Assembly: GCA_937920635.1 (NCBI GenBank)
Contig: CAKZUE010000054.1
Span: 62,001 to 126,000 of the forward strand
Direction: 5' to 3'
DNA length: 64,000 nt
From: an uncultured Bryobacteraceae bacterium
GTDB lineage: Bacteria; Acidobacteriota; Terriglobia; Bryobacterales; Bryobacteraceae
The translations under genes and the position numbers were made by a program. Below the pieces are notes generated by a model. The model was not told where the DNA came from. It did not search any database and worked only from the letters and a program-made list of their open reading frames with translations. Positions 49,987 to 59,019 of the stretch are shown in pieces (the first letter of the stretch is position 1; every line of letters starts with the position of its first letter).

Positions 49987-50526
49987 ATGCCTGAGACGCA
50001 CAAAACGACGGAAAAAGCCCCAGCCATTTCAGAAAAACACTGTTGTTTCCGCCTTTCGGTGCACCCTTCGCCAATTCACCGTTGGGGCGTATTCGCCGAA
50101 GAATTTATTCCAAAAGGCCGGAAAATCATCGAGTACACGGGGGAGAAAATCAGCCGGCGCGAGACGGCGCGGCGCGCGCGGCGCCGCTACAATTACCTGT
50201 TCACGCTGGACAGCTACTGGACGATCGACGGCAGCGCGGGGGGCAGCGGCGCGGAGTTCATCAACCACTGCTGCGAGCCCAACTGCGTGGCGCGGATCGT
50301 CAAGGGGCACATTCTCTATTTCGCCGCCCGCGACATCCAGCCGGGAGAGGAGCTGACGGTGGATTACCGCTTCGACCCCGACGTCGAGGAAGTGAAATGC
50401 CGGTGCGGCGCGGCCAACTGCCGGGGCACGATCAATCTGAAAAGGGAAAGCAGGAAAGGGGCTAAGCGCCGGAGGGGAAAGGCAGCGGGCGCGGGCGCGC
50501 CGCACGGGGCGGAAACGGCAGCCTGA
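49987..50526 (+). CDS. SET-domain protein lysine methyltransferase
   Basis: 179 residues. A SET core and post-SET region: VHPSPIHRWGVFAEEFIPKG (start of SET), IIEYTGEKI, FINHCCEPNC (SAM and active-site pseudoknot), YFAARDIQPGEELTVDY (catalytic Tyr) and the zinc-binding post-SET cysteines CRCGAANCRGTI. A basic tail (KRESRKGAKRRRGKAAG) may bind nucleic acid. The arrangement resembles eukaryotic histone methyltransferases; bacterial versions are found sporadically and the target here is unknown. ATG 49987 is 286 nt after mdh. Confidence 0.88.
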   Translation: MPETHKTTEKAPAISEKHCCFRLSVHPSPIHRWGVFAEEFIPKGRKIIEYTGEKISRRETARRARRRYNYLFTLDSYWTIDGSAGGSGAEFINHCCEPNCVARIVKGHILYFAARDIQPGEELTVDYRFDPDVEEVKCRCGAANCRGTINLKRESRKGAKRRRGKAAGAGAPHGAETAA

Positions 50527-50839
50527 GCCCGGGGCTGAGCGGGCAGGACTCGCTGAGGGAGAGCGTCCAGACTTCCGGGCCACTATACCGGCAGAGGCAT
50601 GGCCCGCCGATCCTGTGTCGGGGGTGAGGGCGCCGCCCATGGGTCCACTCCCCCGTGGCGAATCCAGACTGCCCGATCCTGCCTTGGAAGCGGATCGGCA
50701 GGCCAGCAGCCGGCGGACTCACACTGCCGGAAGGAGGGCGCGGCGCTCCTCACCCGCCGCGCCCCCCGAACGGAAGGGCGTCGGGACGTGCGGCGTGTTC
50801 ACCGCGCAGCTCGGCCGTCCGGAGGGGGCGGAGGAAGGG
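50527..50839. other. Gene-free gap between convergent genes
   Basis: About 310 nt between the SET gene and the end of cpaE, which converge. I see no gene, no clear terminator with a T tract and no repeat shared with the rest of the window. Confidence 0.5.
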
Positions 50840-52048
50840 CTACCTTCGGAAGAGGGACAGGATGCCGGAAAGTCCGCCGCTGCCGGGCTTGGCCTGCGGC
50901 TCGCTGTCTTCCATGGACTTGCCTGCCAGTTTCTCGGCCACCTGGAGGAATCCCCTGCCCGCAGGGGAATTCACAGGGACGGGTTTGCCTTCCACCACGG
51001 CGTGCTGGACGTCTTCATAGGCGCTGGGCACGACATGGAACACCTCCAGGTGGAGGGCCGTCTCGACGAGTTCTTTCTGCAGTCCGATCTCCTTGCGGAA
51101 GCGGTTGATGACGAGGCGGATTTTGGCCGGATCCACGCGGTGCTTTTCAAAATTGGCGAGAGCGCGCTGCGTGGCGTGCAGCGATGGCAGTTCGTTGGTG
51201 GTGACCAGAACGAGTTCGTCGCACAGGTTGGCGAGGCTCAGGTTCCAGGGGCCGTAAGGGCCTCCCGTATCCACGAGAACGACGCCGTAGATGGAGCGCA
51301 TGAACTGAATCAGCCCGGCAGGATTGGTGTCGCCGTTGATGCCATGGACCGGCTGCTCGGGGGCGGCGAGCACGTCGACGCCCGACTTGGCAGAGACGAG
51401 TCCTTTCCAGACGTCCTCGTCGAGTTCGCCGGCGCGGGACAGCGCGTCGAGAAAAGAATAGCTCTGCTTGACCTTGGCCTGAAAAGCCACGGTTCCGGCA
51501 AGAAGATCAAGGTCGGCCAGGGCGACCTTGCCTTGGGTCAGCTTGCGCCAGTGCCAGGCCACATTGCAGGCCAAAGTGGAAGCGCCGCAGGCGCCCTTGA
51601 CGGGCATGAAGCAGACGACCTTGGCCTCCGAGCCGCCCCTGGCCCGGTGGACGGAGGCGATCCGCTCCATGACCGTGCAGAACTGGTCTTCCGTGAGCGG
51701 AGCGCAGAGGAATTCAGTGGCTCCCTGGCGGAGGGTTTTCAGGATCAGCTCAGGCTGGTTGGCGGCGTGAACGGCGACGACGGGGAGCTTGGGGTTCAGC
51801 AGAGCAAGGTCGCTCAAGAGGGCCAGAGCCCACTCTTCGCGTGAAGTGGCATCCACGAAGCACAGGCTGACGCCGTGGCCGGTGAGGATCTCTTCCAGGA
51901 CAGCCCGGGTCGGATACTCCTCCAGAGCCATGACCGGAGAAAACGGCAGCAACTCCGCCAGCAATGATTCCATGCCGGCCTTCAGGCCGGGATCGGGGCA
52001 AATGAGAAGGACTTTCCATTGACCGAAATTGCGGCGTGTTCCCGACAT
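50840..52048 (-). CDS. cpaE: CpaE-like pilus assembly ATPase
   Basis: 402 residues. The N-terminal ~130 residues are a receiver-like domain (KVLLICPDPGLKAGMESLL; CFVDATS) that is probably not phosphorylated, and the rest is a MinD/ParA ATPase with a deviant Walker A, PVKGACGASTLACNVA (Lys151 and Lys-Gly-Ala-x-Gly-Ala-Ser-Thr), ALADLDLLAGTVAF (switch) and VLVDTGGPYG (Walker B). CpaE/TadZ places the Tad/Flp pilus at the cell pole. No other tad genes are present in the window. ATG 52048 is the first good start; it is divergent from a LuxR-type regulator. Confidence 0.85.
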   Translation of the reverse strand: MSGTRRNFGQWKVLLICPDPGLKAGMESLLAELLPFSPVMALEEYPTRAVLEEILTGHGVSLCFVDATSREEWALALLSDLALLNPKLPVVAVHAANQPELILKTLRQGATEFLCAPLTEDQFCTVMERIASVHRARGGSEAKVVCFMPVKGACGASTLACNVAWHWRKLTQGKVALADLDLLAGTVAFQAKVKQSYSFLDALSRAGELDEDVWKGLVSAKSGVDVLAAPEQPVHGINGDTNPAGLIQFMRSIYGVVLVDTGGPYGPWNLSLANLCDELVLVTTNELPSLHATQRALANFEKHRVDPAKIRLVINRFRKEIGLQKELVETALHLEVFHVVPSAYEDVQHAVVEGKPVPVNSPAGRGFLQVAEKLAGKSMEDSEPQAKPGSGGLSGILSLFRR

Positions 52049-52210
52049 GTCCAGAACCGGGGCGGGTTGAACCCTTCCAGCCCGTCTAGTAGCGCTATCG
52101 ACTTTCTGCACGAAAAACTTGAGAGTCTTGTCCCGCTCCACCGACTTTTTCTTGGGACCGGTCAGCCCCGCCCCCGGGGGGCTGCCACCCAGATCAACGG
52201 GACAGAGAAC

Positions 52211-52882
52211 ATGGACTCACACAGCACACCAGCACAGGCTCCGATCCAGGTCGGGATCTGCGAAACGCAACCGGCCACGGCGGAGGGACTCCGATCCCTT
52301 CTGGAACGCAGCGCAGGACTCCATTGCGCCTGGATCGTGCCGCACCTGCCAGTGGTACTTCAGTTGGCCCGGCAATCGCCGCCCGGCGTCATTCTGCTGG
52401 ACAAACACTTCGGGCAGCAGCTCGTGATGAGGACCGTGGAGGAGCTGCTGCGCCACGCCTCGGTCCCAGGGGTCGTGGTGTGGGGCACGGCGATCGGCGA
52501 AGCGGAGGCGCTGCGCTACCTTCAGGCGGGGGTGCGCGGGCTGATGAAGAAGAGCGCCAGTCTCGCCACGATCGAGCGCTGCCTGGCGACGGTTGGGCAA
52601 GGAGGCATGTGGGTGGAGGACGCCGTGGCGGCGCCGGCGGCGGGAGAGACACGGGCCACGATGCCGCAATTGACGCCGCGCGAGTCCCAGGTGCTCGAGC
52701 TGGTGCGCCAGGGCATGCGGAACCGGGAGATCGCCACGGCGCTCGGCATCCGGCCAGGAACGGTGAAGATCCATCTGCGGCACATTTTTGAGAAGACGGG
52801 GATCCACGGGCGGTTCTCGCTGGCGCTGAACCTGATGGCGGCGCGGCCGGCGGCGCAGTCCAAACACGCCGAGGTAGCCTGA
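52211..52882 (+). CDS. LuxR-type response regulator with atypical receiver
   Basis: 223 residues. A receiver domain (13-130) has a possible phosphorylation Asp in VILLDKHFG (Asp64) and a Lys in LMKKSAS, but the usual acidic pair at the first strand is reduced to CETQ, so Mg-dependent phosphorylation may be weak. The C-terminal LuxR helix-turn-helix is complete: LTPRESQVLELVRQGM, REIATALGIRPGTVKIHLRH and IFEKTGI (about 155-201). ATG 52211 is chosen because the longer frame runs into the divergent cpaE start. No histidine kinase gene is near. Confidence 0.87.
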   Translation: MDSHSTPAQAPIQVGICETQPATAEGLRSLLERSAGLHCAWIVPHLPVVLQLARQSPPGVILLDKHFGQQLVMRTVEELLRHASVPGVVVWGTAIGEAEALRYLQAGVRGLMKKSASLATIERCLATVGQGGMWVEDAVAAPAAGETRATMPQLTPRESQVLELVRQGMRNREIATALGIRPGTVKIHLRHIFEKTGIHGRFSLALNLMAARPAAQSKHAEVA

Positions 52883-53131
52883 GTCCGGAAAGTGCGGGCG
52901 AGGTTGCACCGCCGGCAGGCCGGCGCCGCCGCGCCCGTGGCTGCGGCTGCACCAGTTCAGCAGCGGTGGCAACCGGGTGGGGGATCGCGTCTTCCGGCGG
53001 GAAGTGCGGTCCCCCGCCGCGGCGCTGAACAGGGCCGCAACCCGTCGCCTGGGGCGTTGAGCGCGCCTGGGGGGCGATGCCGAACTGCCGGCGACGGGGC
53101 GGCGTGCCAATAGAGCGCAGCGGGCCTCTGG

Positions 53132-53137
53132 TATTCT
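53132..53137 (+). promoter_or_regulatory. -10 box next to the TldD-like start
   Basis: TATTCT 6 nt before GTG 53144. With initiation about 7 nt downstream of the box, the transcript would begin at the GTG, so it is probably leaderless; no ribosome site is visible between. Confidence 0.45.
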
Positions 53138-53143
53138 GACAAG

Positions 53144-54862
53144 GTGCGAAAGGGCTCTATCAGCCGAATCGGCGCGGCGCTGCTGCTGCTGGCCGCGGCA
53201 ATCCCGCCGGGCAGCCGGGCGTCCAACGGCCAGGCGGGCGCCGCGCCCGCGCTGGCAGACATCCTGGCCGCGGAGTTGGACCGCAATTTCCGCATTTTGA
53301 AGGAGAAAGCGGAACCGAAGCCGTACTACATCTGCTATCGCGTAGCGGAATCAGAGGGCGGCGCCATGGCGGCCACGCTGGGCAGCCTGGCCCAGCGCGG
53401 CGTCAACCACCGGCGCAACCTTGACGTTACCGTGCGGGTAGGCTCGCCAAAGCTGGACAATTTCCACCTCCTCAAGGGGGAGAGGCCCCGCCTCACGGCC
53501 TCCGCCCCGCTGCCGGTGGAAGACGGGGCGGCGGCGATCCGGCGGATCGCCTGGCGGGAGACGGACCGGGCGTGGCGGGCGGCGGCGCAGCGCCTGATGC
53601 AGGTGGAATCAGCCGTCAAGATGCGCACCGAAACGGCCGAGATGGCCGATCTGCCGGACTTTTCCGAGCAGCCCCCGGCAGTGGAATTCCAGGACGTGCC
53701 GCGGCAGAAATTCCCGGCCGAAGAATGGGCCGCGAAATTGAGAAAATGGTCGTCGATTTTCAGTGAATATCCCATGCTGGTAACCTCGAATATCAGCCTG
53801 CAATGGCAGCGGGAGACACGGACTTTCATCAGCAGCGAGGGGAGCCGGACGCACCACGGCCGGTATTTTTACCGGCTTTCGATCAACGCCACGGCAAAGG
53901 GATATGACGGGAACGACTTGAACCTGTTCGAGAGCTTCGACGCCGACGACGCCGCGCGGCTGCCCCGGGACGGCGCGGTGGAGCAGGCGGTGCGGAGAGT
54001 GGGCGCGCAACTGACGGCGCTGATGCGCGCGCGGCCGGCCGAGCCGTATGTGGGGCCGGCGATCCTGTCCGGCACGGCGGCGGGCGTGTTCTTTCACGAG
54101 ATTTTCGGCCACCGGATTGAAGGCCACCGGCTGCGGGACGAGACCGAAGGGCATACCTTCGCCGGCTCCGTCGGCAAGCCGGTGCTGCCGGAATTTCTGA
54201 GCGTGATTTCCGACCCGACGCTGCGGCGCGCGGCCGGGCAGGACCTGAACGGGTGGTACGCCTACGATGACGAGGGCGTGCCGGCGCAGCGGGTAGTGGT
54301 GGTGGAGAAGGGCGTCCTGCGGAATTTCCTGATGTCGCGCCTGCCGGTGCCGGGCTTTGCCCGGACCAACGGGCACGGGCGCGCGCAGCCGGGGATCGAG
54401 CCGCTGTCGAGGCAATCGAACCTGCTGGTGGAGTCGTCGAAGCGGGCGTCCAGAGAGGAATTGCGGCGGCTGCTCCAGGCCGAGATCCGGCGGCAGAACA
54501 AGCCCTACGGGCTGTATTTCGAAAAGGTGACCGGAGGGTTCACGCGGACGCGGCGCGGCGGGCTCCAGGCATTCACCGTGATTCCGCTGCTGGTGTACCG
54601 CGTCTATGCCGACGGTCGTCCCGACGAACTGATCCGGGGCGCCGACATTGTGGGCACGCCGCTGGCGAGTTTCTCCAAGATTCTGGCCACGGGAGACCAG
54701 CCGGAAGTGTTCAACGGATATTGCGGGGCCGAATCGGGCAACGTGCCAGTGGCAGTGGTGGCGCCGGCGCTGCTGGTGGAAGAGATCGAAATCCAGAGGC
54801 AGCCGGAGTCGAAAGACATTCCGCCGATCCTGCCGCGCCCGGCGATGGAGGTGCAGCAGTGA
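53144..54862 (+). CDS. Exported TldD-like metallopeptidase (catalytic partner)
   Basis: 572 residues. It starts with a signal peptide (ISRIGAALLLLAAAIPPGSRAS), whereas TldD of E. coli is cytoplasmic. The TldD/PmbA fold is shown by the zinc motif FFHEIFGHRIEGH (His318, Glu319, His323) and the C-terminal YCGAESGNVPVAVVAPALLV, whose Cys would be the third metal ligand. The N-terminal half is longer than in TldD. TldD works with TldE in peptide maturation or CcdA degradation. GTG 53144; the stop overlaps the next start as GTGA, so the two proteins are made together. Confidence 0.85.
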   Translation: MRKGSISRIGAALLLLAAAIPPGSRASNGQAGAAPALADILAAELDRNFRILKEKAEPKPYYICYRVAESEGGAMAATLGSLAQRGVNHRRNLDVTVRVGSPKLDNFHLLKGERPRLTASAPLPVEDGAAAIRRIAWRETDRAWRAAAQRLMQVESAVKMRTETAEMADLPDFSEQPPAVEFQDVPRQKFPAEEWAAKLRKWSSIFSEYPMLVTSNISLQWQRETRTFISSEGSRTHHGRYFYRLSINATAKGYDGNDLNLFESFDADDAARLPRDGAVEQAVRRVGAQLTALMRARPAEPYVGPAILSGTAAGVFFHEIFGHRIEGHRLRDETEGHTFAGSVGKPVLPEFLSVISDPTLRRAAGQDLNGWYAYDDEGVPAQRVVVVEKGVLRNFLMSRLPVPGFARTNGHGRAQPGIEPLSRQSNLLVESSKRASREELRRLLQAEIRRQNKPYGLYFEKVTGGFTRTRRGGLQAFTVIPLLVYRVYADGRPDELIRGADIVGTPLASFSKILATGDQPEVFNGYCGAESGNVPVAVVAPALLVEEIEIQRQPESKDIPPILPRPAMEVQQ

Positions 54863-56637
54863 AGCGCGCGTTGCTGGTTTGGATGCTGGCTGCGGCAGCG
54901 GCGGCGCAGCCGCAGACGCCGGATGCGGCCGTGGCCGCAAAGATCAACGCGGCGCTGAACAGCGACCCGGTGCTTCGGGCGATGGCGCAAGAGCTGGGCC
55001 GGGCGAAAAACCTGCGGGCGCTGGGGGAGGCTGTCTATTTCGGCGAGGTCTCCGCCGACGACGCGGAGAGCTTTTCGGTCTCGGCCACGCTCGGCTCGAT
55101 CTTCGCGCCGCAGCAGGCCCAACTGCGGCCGGTGCGGCCGCTGCTGCGGGTGGGGCAGGCGAACTTCGACAATACGGGCTCGATTTATTCGGACTACTTC
55201 GAAGGCACGCGGTTCGACGCAGGCATGCTGCCGCTGGACAACCAGGTTCCGGCCCTGCGCCACGCGCTGTGGCTGGCCTTCGACCGCGCCTACAAGACGG
55301 CCTACGGGGCGCTGGGGCGGAAAGCGGCGGCGTTGCGGGGCGTGACGCAGAGCGAGGTGCTGCCGGATTTCTGGCCGTCGACGCCGGTGGTGGTGATCGA
55401 AACGCCGTCGCGGGTGAAAATCGACGAAGCCGCCTGGACGCAGCGCGTCAGGCAGCTTTCGGCGCTCTTTTCGGCCTATCCGGCGGTGACCTCGTCGGGC
55501 GTGGATTTCCAGGTGTCGCAAGGCACATCGTATTACCTGAACACCGAGGGGACGCTGGCGCGGGTGAATGACCGGATCGGGTACCTTCGCGTGCGCGCCG
55601 CAGCGCAGGCGCCCGACGGGATGATCCTGTACGACGGCGATTCGGTGGAGGCGCTGGAGCCGCAGCGGATGCCCGGGGAGGCGGAACTGCGGCAGACGGT
55701 GGAGGCGGTGGCGAAGAATGTCGCCGCGCTGGTGGCGGCGCCGCCGGGCGGGAGTTACTCGGGGCCGGTGCTGCTGGAGGGGATCGCCGCGGCGCAGGCG
55801 TTCGGAGAAGTGTTCGGTTCCAACCTGGGAGTGACGCGCCGTCCGGTGGCGGAGCCCGGGCGGCAAGTGCCGGTGCTGGGCAGCGAACTCGAAGGGCGTC
55901 TGGGATTGCGGGTGTTGCCGGAGTGGATGGACCTGATCGACGACCCCGGGCAACAGGAATTCGCCGGACGTCCGCTGCTGGGCTTCTACCTGGTGGATCT
56001 GGACGGCGTGCGGCCGCAGCGGCTGGCCGTGGTGGAGAAGGGCGTGTTGAAGACGCTGCTGGCCACGCGCCAACCGGTGAAGGGGATGAACGGGCCGAGC
56101 GGGCGCTCGCGGCTGCCGGGCGCGTTCGGGCTGAAGACGCCGAGGATCTCCAACCTGTTTGTGCAGGCCAGTGTCACGGAGAGCGAGGGGGCGCTGAGGA
56201 AGCGGCTGCTGGATCTGGCGGCGCAGGCAGGGCGCGAGTACGCGATCGTGATCCGCAAGCTGGACTTCCCCTCGTTCGGCTCGGTGGATGACCTGCGGCA
56301 ACTGGCGGCGCAAGCGGGGCGCAGCGGCGGCGGGAGCCGCCCGGCTCCGCTTCCGGTGCTGGTGTACCGGGTGTACCGGGACGGGAGGGAGGAGCTGGTG
56401 CGGGGGATGCGGCTGCGCTCGCTTGGGACGCGGCAATTCCGCGACATTCTGGCGGCAGGCGACCGGCCGTACCAGTTTGATTATCTGGACAACGGCGCGC
56501 CGCTGGCGATCACGGGGGCTGGCAATTACATCGTGGGGTGCTCGGTGGTATCGCCCTCGCTGCTGTTTGAGGAGCTGGATCTGGAGCCGGTGAGCGCCGA
56601 CCTGCCCAAGCCTCCCATCGTGCCGCCGCCTCAGTGA
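54859..56637 (+). CDS. Exported TldD/TldE-like protein lacking metal ligands
   Basis: 592 residues. A signal peptide (MKRALLVWMLAAAAAAQ) precedes the same fold as the upstream protein, but the zinc motif is replaced by AFGEVFGSN (Gly316 and Ser321 for the two His; Glu317 kept) and the C-terminal Cys-Gly motif is absent (TGAGNYIVGCSVVSPSLL instead). That is the pattern of TldE/PmbA, the non-catalytic partner in the TldD-TldE heterodimer. I infer a periplasmic heterodimer. It is coupled to the upstream gene by a 4-nt overlap and followed after 48 nt by the LptFG fusion. Confidence 0.83.
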   Translation: MKRALLVWMLAAAAAAQPQTPDAAVAAKINAALNSDPVLRAMAQELGRAKNLRALGEAVYFGEVSADDAESFSVSATLGSIFAPQQAQLRPVRPLLRVGQANFDNTGSIYSDYFEGTRFDAGMLPLDNQVPALRHALWLAFDRAYKTAYGALGRKAAALRGVTQSEVLPDFWPSTPVVVIETPSRVKIDEAAWTQRVRQLSALFSAYPAVTSSGVDFQVSQGTSYYLNTEGTLARVNDRIGYLRVRAAAQAPDGMILYDGDSVEALEPQRMPGEAELRQTVEAVAKNVAALVAAPPGGSYSGPVLLEGIAAAQAFGEVFGSNLGVTRRPVAEPGRQVPVLGSELEGRLGLRVLPEWMDLIDDPGQQEFAGRPLLGFYLVDLDGVRPQRLAVVEKGVLKTLLATRQPVKGMNGPSGRSRLPGAFGLKTPRISNLFVQASVTESEGALRKRLLDLAAQAGREYAIVIRKLDFPSFGSVDDLRQLAAQAGRSGGGSRPAPLPVLVYRVYRDGREELVRGMRLRSLGTRQFRDILAAGDRPYQFDYLDNGAPLAITGAGNYIVGCSVVSPSLLFEELDLEPVSADLPKPPIVPPPQ

Positions 56638-56685
56638 AGCGGCGGGCCCGCACGCGAGGTTGCTAAGCTCGAAATCGGAAGCTCC

Positions 56686-59019
56686 GTGGGACTGCTGACG
56701 CGCGCCATATTCGCCGAGATCGCCGCCAGCGCGCTGCTTGGGACGGCGCTTTTCGTCTTCGTGCTGTTCCTGCAACGGGCGGCGCAACTGTTTTCGATTC
56801 TGGTGACCACCTCGGCGGCGGCAGGCACGGTGGGCTATCTGTTCCTCCTGCTGCTGCCATCGACGATGCCGCTGACGGTTCCGCTGGGCGTGCTGGCCGG
56901 CATCCTGGTCACGCTGAGCCGGATGTCGGGCGACGGCGAGGTGACGGCGCTGCGGGCGGCGGGGGTGCCCGCATGGCGGCTGCTGGCGCCGGTGGCGGGT
57001 TTTTCCCTGCTGGCGGCTTCCGCAGCCGGCTTCTGCTCGCTGCATTTGACGCCGCTGAGCAACCGCGAGCTGGTGCGGGTGATCAACAAGCTGGGCGCGG
57101 CGCAACTGTCGTCGGAGATCCAGCCCCGGGTGTTTGAAGAGAGCTTCCCCAACAAAGTGCTCTACGTCGGGGATCTGATCCCCGGCACGCCCGTAGTGTG
57201 GCGCAGGATCTTCATCGCGGACCTGACACCGGCGTCCGAGCGGCAGAGCGCGGCGCCGCGCAAGGGAGATTGGCCGGTGGTCACGCTGGCGGCGGAAGCG
57301 GTGGTGCTGCCGGACCCGGCGCGGAACCGGCTCCAGCTTTCGCTGAAGCAGGGGGCGACCTACGAGGCGGCGCCGGACCCGGCCGAGTACCACCGCATTC
57401 AGTTCCCCCGCGGCGAACAGGCGCTCGAGGCGCGTCCGCGCACGGAGGTGCGCGCCAAGAATTACACGGCGACGCCGACGCTCGATCTGCTGCCGGAATT
57501 GCAGCGCAGCGTGGAGGCGCGGATCGAATTCCACCAGCGGATGGCGCTGCCGATGGCGTGCCTGCTGCTGGGGCTGGCGGCATTTCCGCTGGGCGTGGCG
57601 GCGCGCCGGGGCGGCAAGAGCGGGGCGTTTGTGATCACGGTGGGCTTCGCGCTGTTCTACTACACGGCGCTGGTAAGCCTGATCGGGCTGGCGCGGGAGG
57701 GGCGGATTGCCGCCGAACTGGCTGCATGGCTGCCGGACGCGGCGTTTGCGCTGCTGGCCGTGGCGCTGCTCCTGCGGCTGGAGAAGCCCGGCGACAGGGA
57801 CTGGCTCGCGGGCGCGCGGGAGCGCGCTTCCGGACTGCTGGAGCGGATCCGCTCGCTGCTGCGGTTTCCGGCGCCGGCGCCGGGCGTGATGAGCCTGAGG
57901 ACGGGCGGAACAAGAGTCTTTTTCCTGCCGCAGGTGATCGATTTCTACGTCATTTCCAGCTTCTTTTTCTATTTTCTGGTTCTTTTATTCACGTTTGTCA
58001 TTCTTACCGAGGTATTCAATTTCTTCGAGCTGCTGGGAGATGTCTTCCGCAATCAGATCCCAATCGCTGACCTGTTCCGGTACCTGTTCTTCCTGGCGCC
58101 CAAGCTGATCTACGACGCCGCGCCGCTGAGCGTGCTGGTGGCCACGCTGGTGTCGTTCGGGATTCTTTCCAAGCACAACGAGATCACCGCCATGAAGGCG
58201 TGCGGCGTGAGCCTGCACCGCTTGAGCCTGCCGGTGCTGGCGGCGGGCGCGGCTCTCAGCGTGGGGCTGTTCGCTTTCGATCACTACGTCGCCACCGGCG
58301 CCAACGTAATCCAGGAACGGTTGCGCAACCAGATCAAGGGGCGCCCGGCGCAGACGTACATGCGCCCGCAAAGTCCATGGATTTTCGGGCGGGGGCCGCG
58401 GATTTATTACTACCGGTATCTGAACGAAGCGGAGGGCGTGCTGGGCGGCGTGAGCGTGTACGAATTCTCGGAAACAGGATTCGATCTGGCGCGCCATATC
58501 TACGCCGAACGGGCTCGCTGGGAACCGGGTTTGCGCACGTGGGTTTTTCAGAACGGCTGGATCCGCGACCTGGGGTCTAAAGAGGAACGGTTCCGCAAAT
58601 TCGAGGGGGAGGCGGCGACGTTTCCGGAGATTGACGAGCCGCCCTCGTGGTTCGTCAAGGAGGTGAAGACATACAAGCAGATGACGTTCCAGCAGCTGGG
58701 AGACTATATCGCCGAGATGCGCCAATCGGGGTTCAACACGATTCCGCTCCAGGTGCAGTATCACAAGAAATTCTCGGCGCCGCTGTTCGCGCTGGTGATG
58801 GCGCTGTTGAGCGTGCCGTTTGCGTTTCTGACCGGCACGCGGGGCGCGCTCACCGGAGTGGGCGTGAGCCTGGGCATCGCGGTGGCGTACTTCGCGCTGA
58901 ATTATCTGTTCGAGCAGCTCGGCAACGCGGGGCAGCTTCCTCCGCACCTGGCGGCGTGGTCGCCGAACGCGCTGTTCGCCCTGACCGGGCTGTACCTGAT
59001 GTCGAGAATGCGGACGTGA
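56686..59019 (+). CDS. lptFG: LptF-LptG fusion, LPS export permease
   Basis: 777 residues, about twice a single YjgP/YjgQ permease. The first half (1-365) has six membrane segments around a periplasmic beta domain (GLLTRAIFAEIAASALLGTALF; MALPMACLLLGLAAFPLGVA). A ~40-residue basic linker follows, then a second complete permease (about 405-777: VIDFYVISSFFFYFLVLLF; KKFSAPLFALVMALLSVPFAFLTGT). LptF and LptG are normally separate and form a heterodimer with the LptB ATPase to extract lipopolysaccharide. Fusing them fixes one-to-one stoichiometry. GTG 56686; it overlaps the next gene by 1 nt. lptB is not in the window. Confidence 0.9.
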   Translation: MGLLTRAIFAEIAASALLGTALFVFVLFLQRAAQLFSILVTTSAAAGTVGYLFLLLLPSTMPLTVPLGVLAGILVTLSRMSGDGEVTALRAAGVPAWRLLAPVAGFSLLAASAAGFCSLHLTPLSNRELVRVINKLGAAQLSSEIQPRVFEESFPNKVLYVGDLIPGTPVVWRRIFIADLTPASERQSAAPRKGDWPVVTLAAEAVVLPDPARNRLQLSLKQGATYEAAPDPAEYHRIQFPRGEQALEARPRTEVRAKNYTATPTLDLLPELQRSVEARIEFHQRMALPMACLLLGLAAFPLGVAARRGGKSGAFVITVGFALFYYTALVSLIGLAREGRIAAELAAWLPDAAFALLAVALLLRLEKPGDRDWLAGARERASGLLERIRSLLRFPAPAPGVMSLRTGGTRVFFLPQVIDFYVISSFFFYFLVLLFTFVILTEVFNFFELLGDVFRNQIPIADLFRYLFFLAPKLIYDAAPLSVLVATLVSFGILSKHNEITAMKACGVSLHRLSLPVLAAGAALSVGLFAFDHYVATGANVIQERLRNQIKGRPAQTYMRPQSPWIFGRGPRIYYYRYLNEAEGVLGGVSVYEFSETGFDLARHIYAERARWEPGLRTWVFQNGWIRDLGSKEERFRKFEGEAATFPEIDEPPSWFVKEVKTYKQMTFQQLGDYIAEMRQSGFNTIPLQVQYHKKFSAPLFALVMALLSVPFAFLTGTRGALTGVGVSLGIAVAYFALNYLFEQLGNAGQLPPHLAAWSPNALFALTGLYLMSRMRT

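Noticed and set aside
54604-57534. Minus-strand 976-codon open frame
   Set aside because: Antisense to the TldE-like gene and lptFG; Arg/His/Gln-rich low-complexity translation and no recognisable domain.
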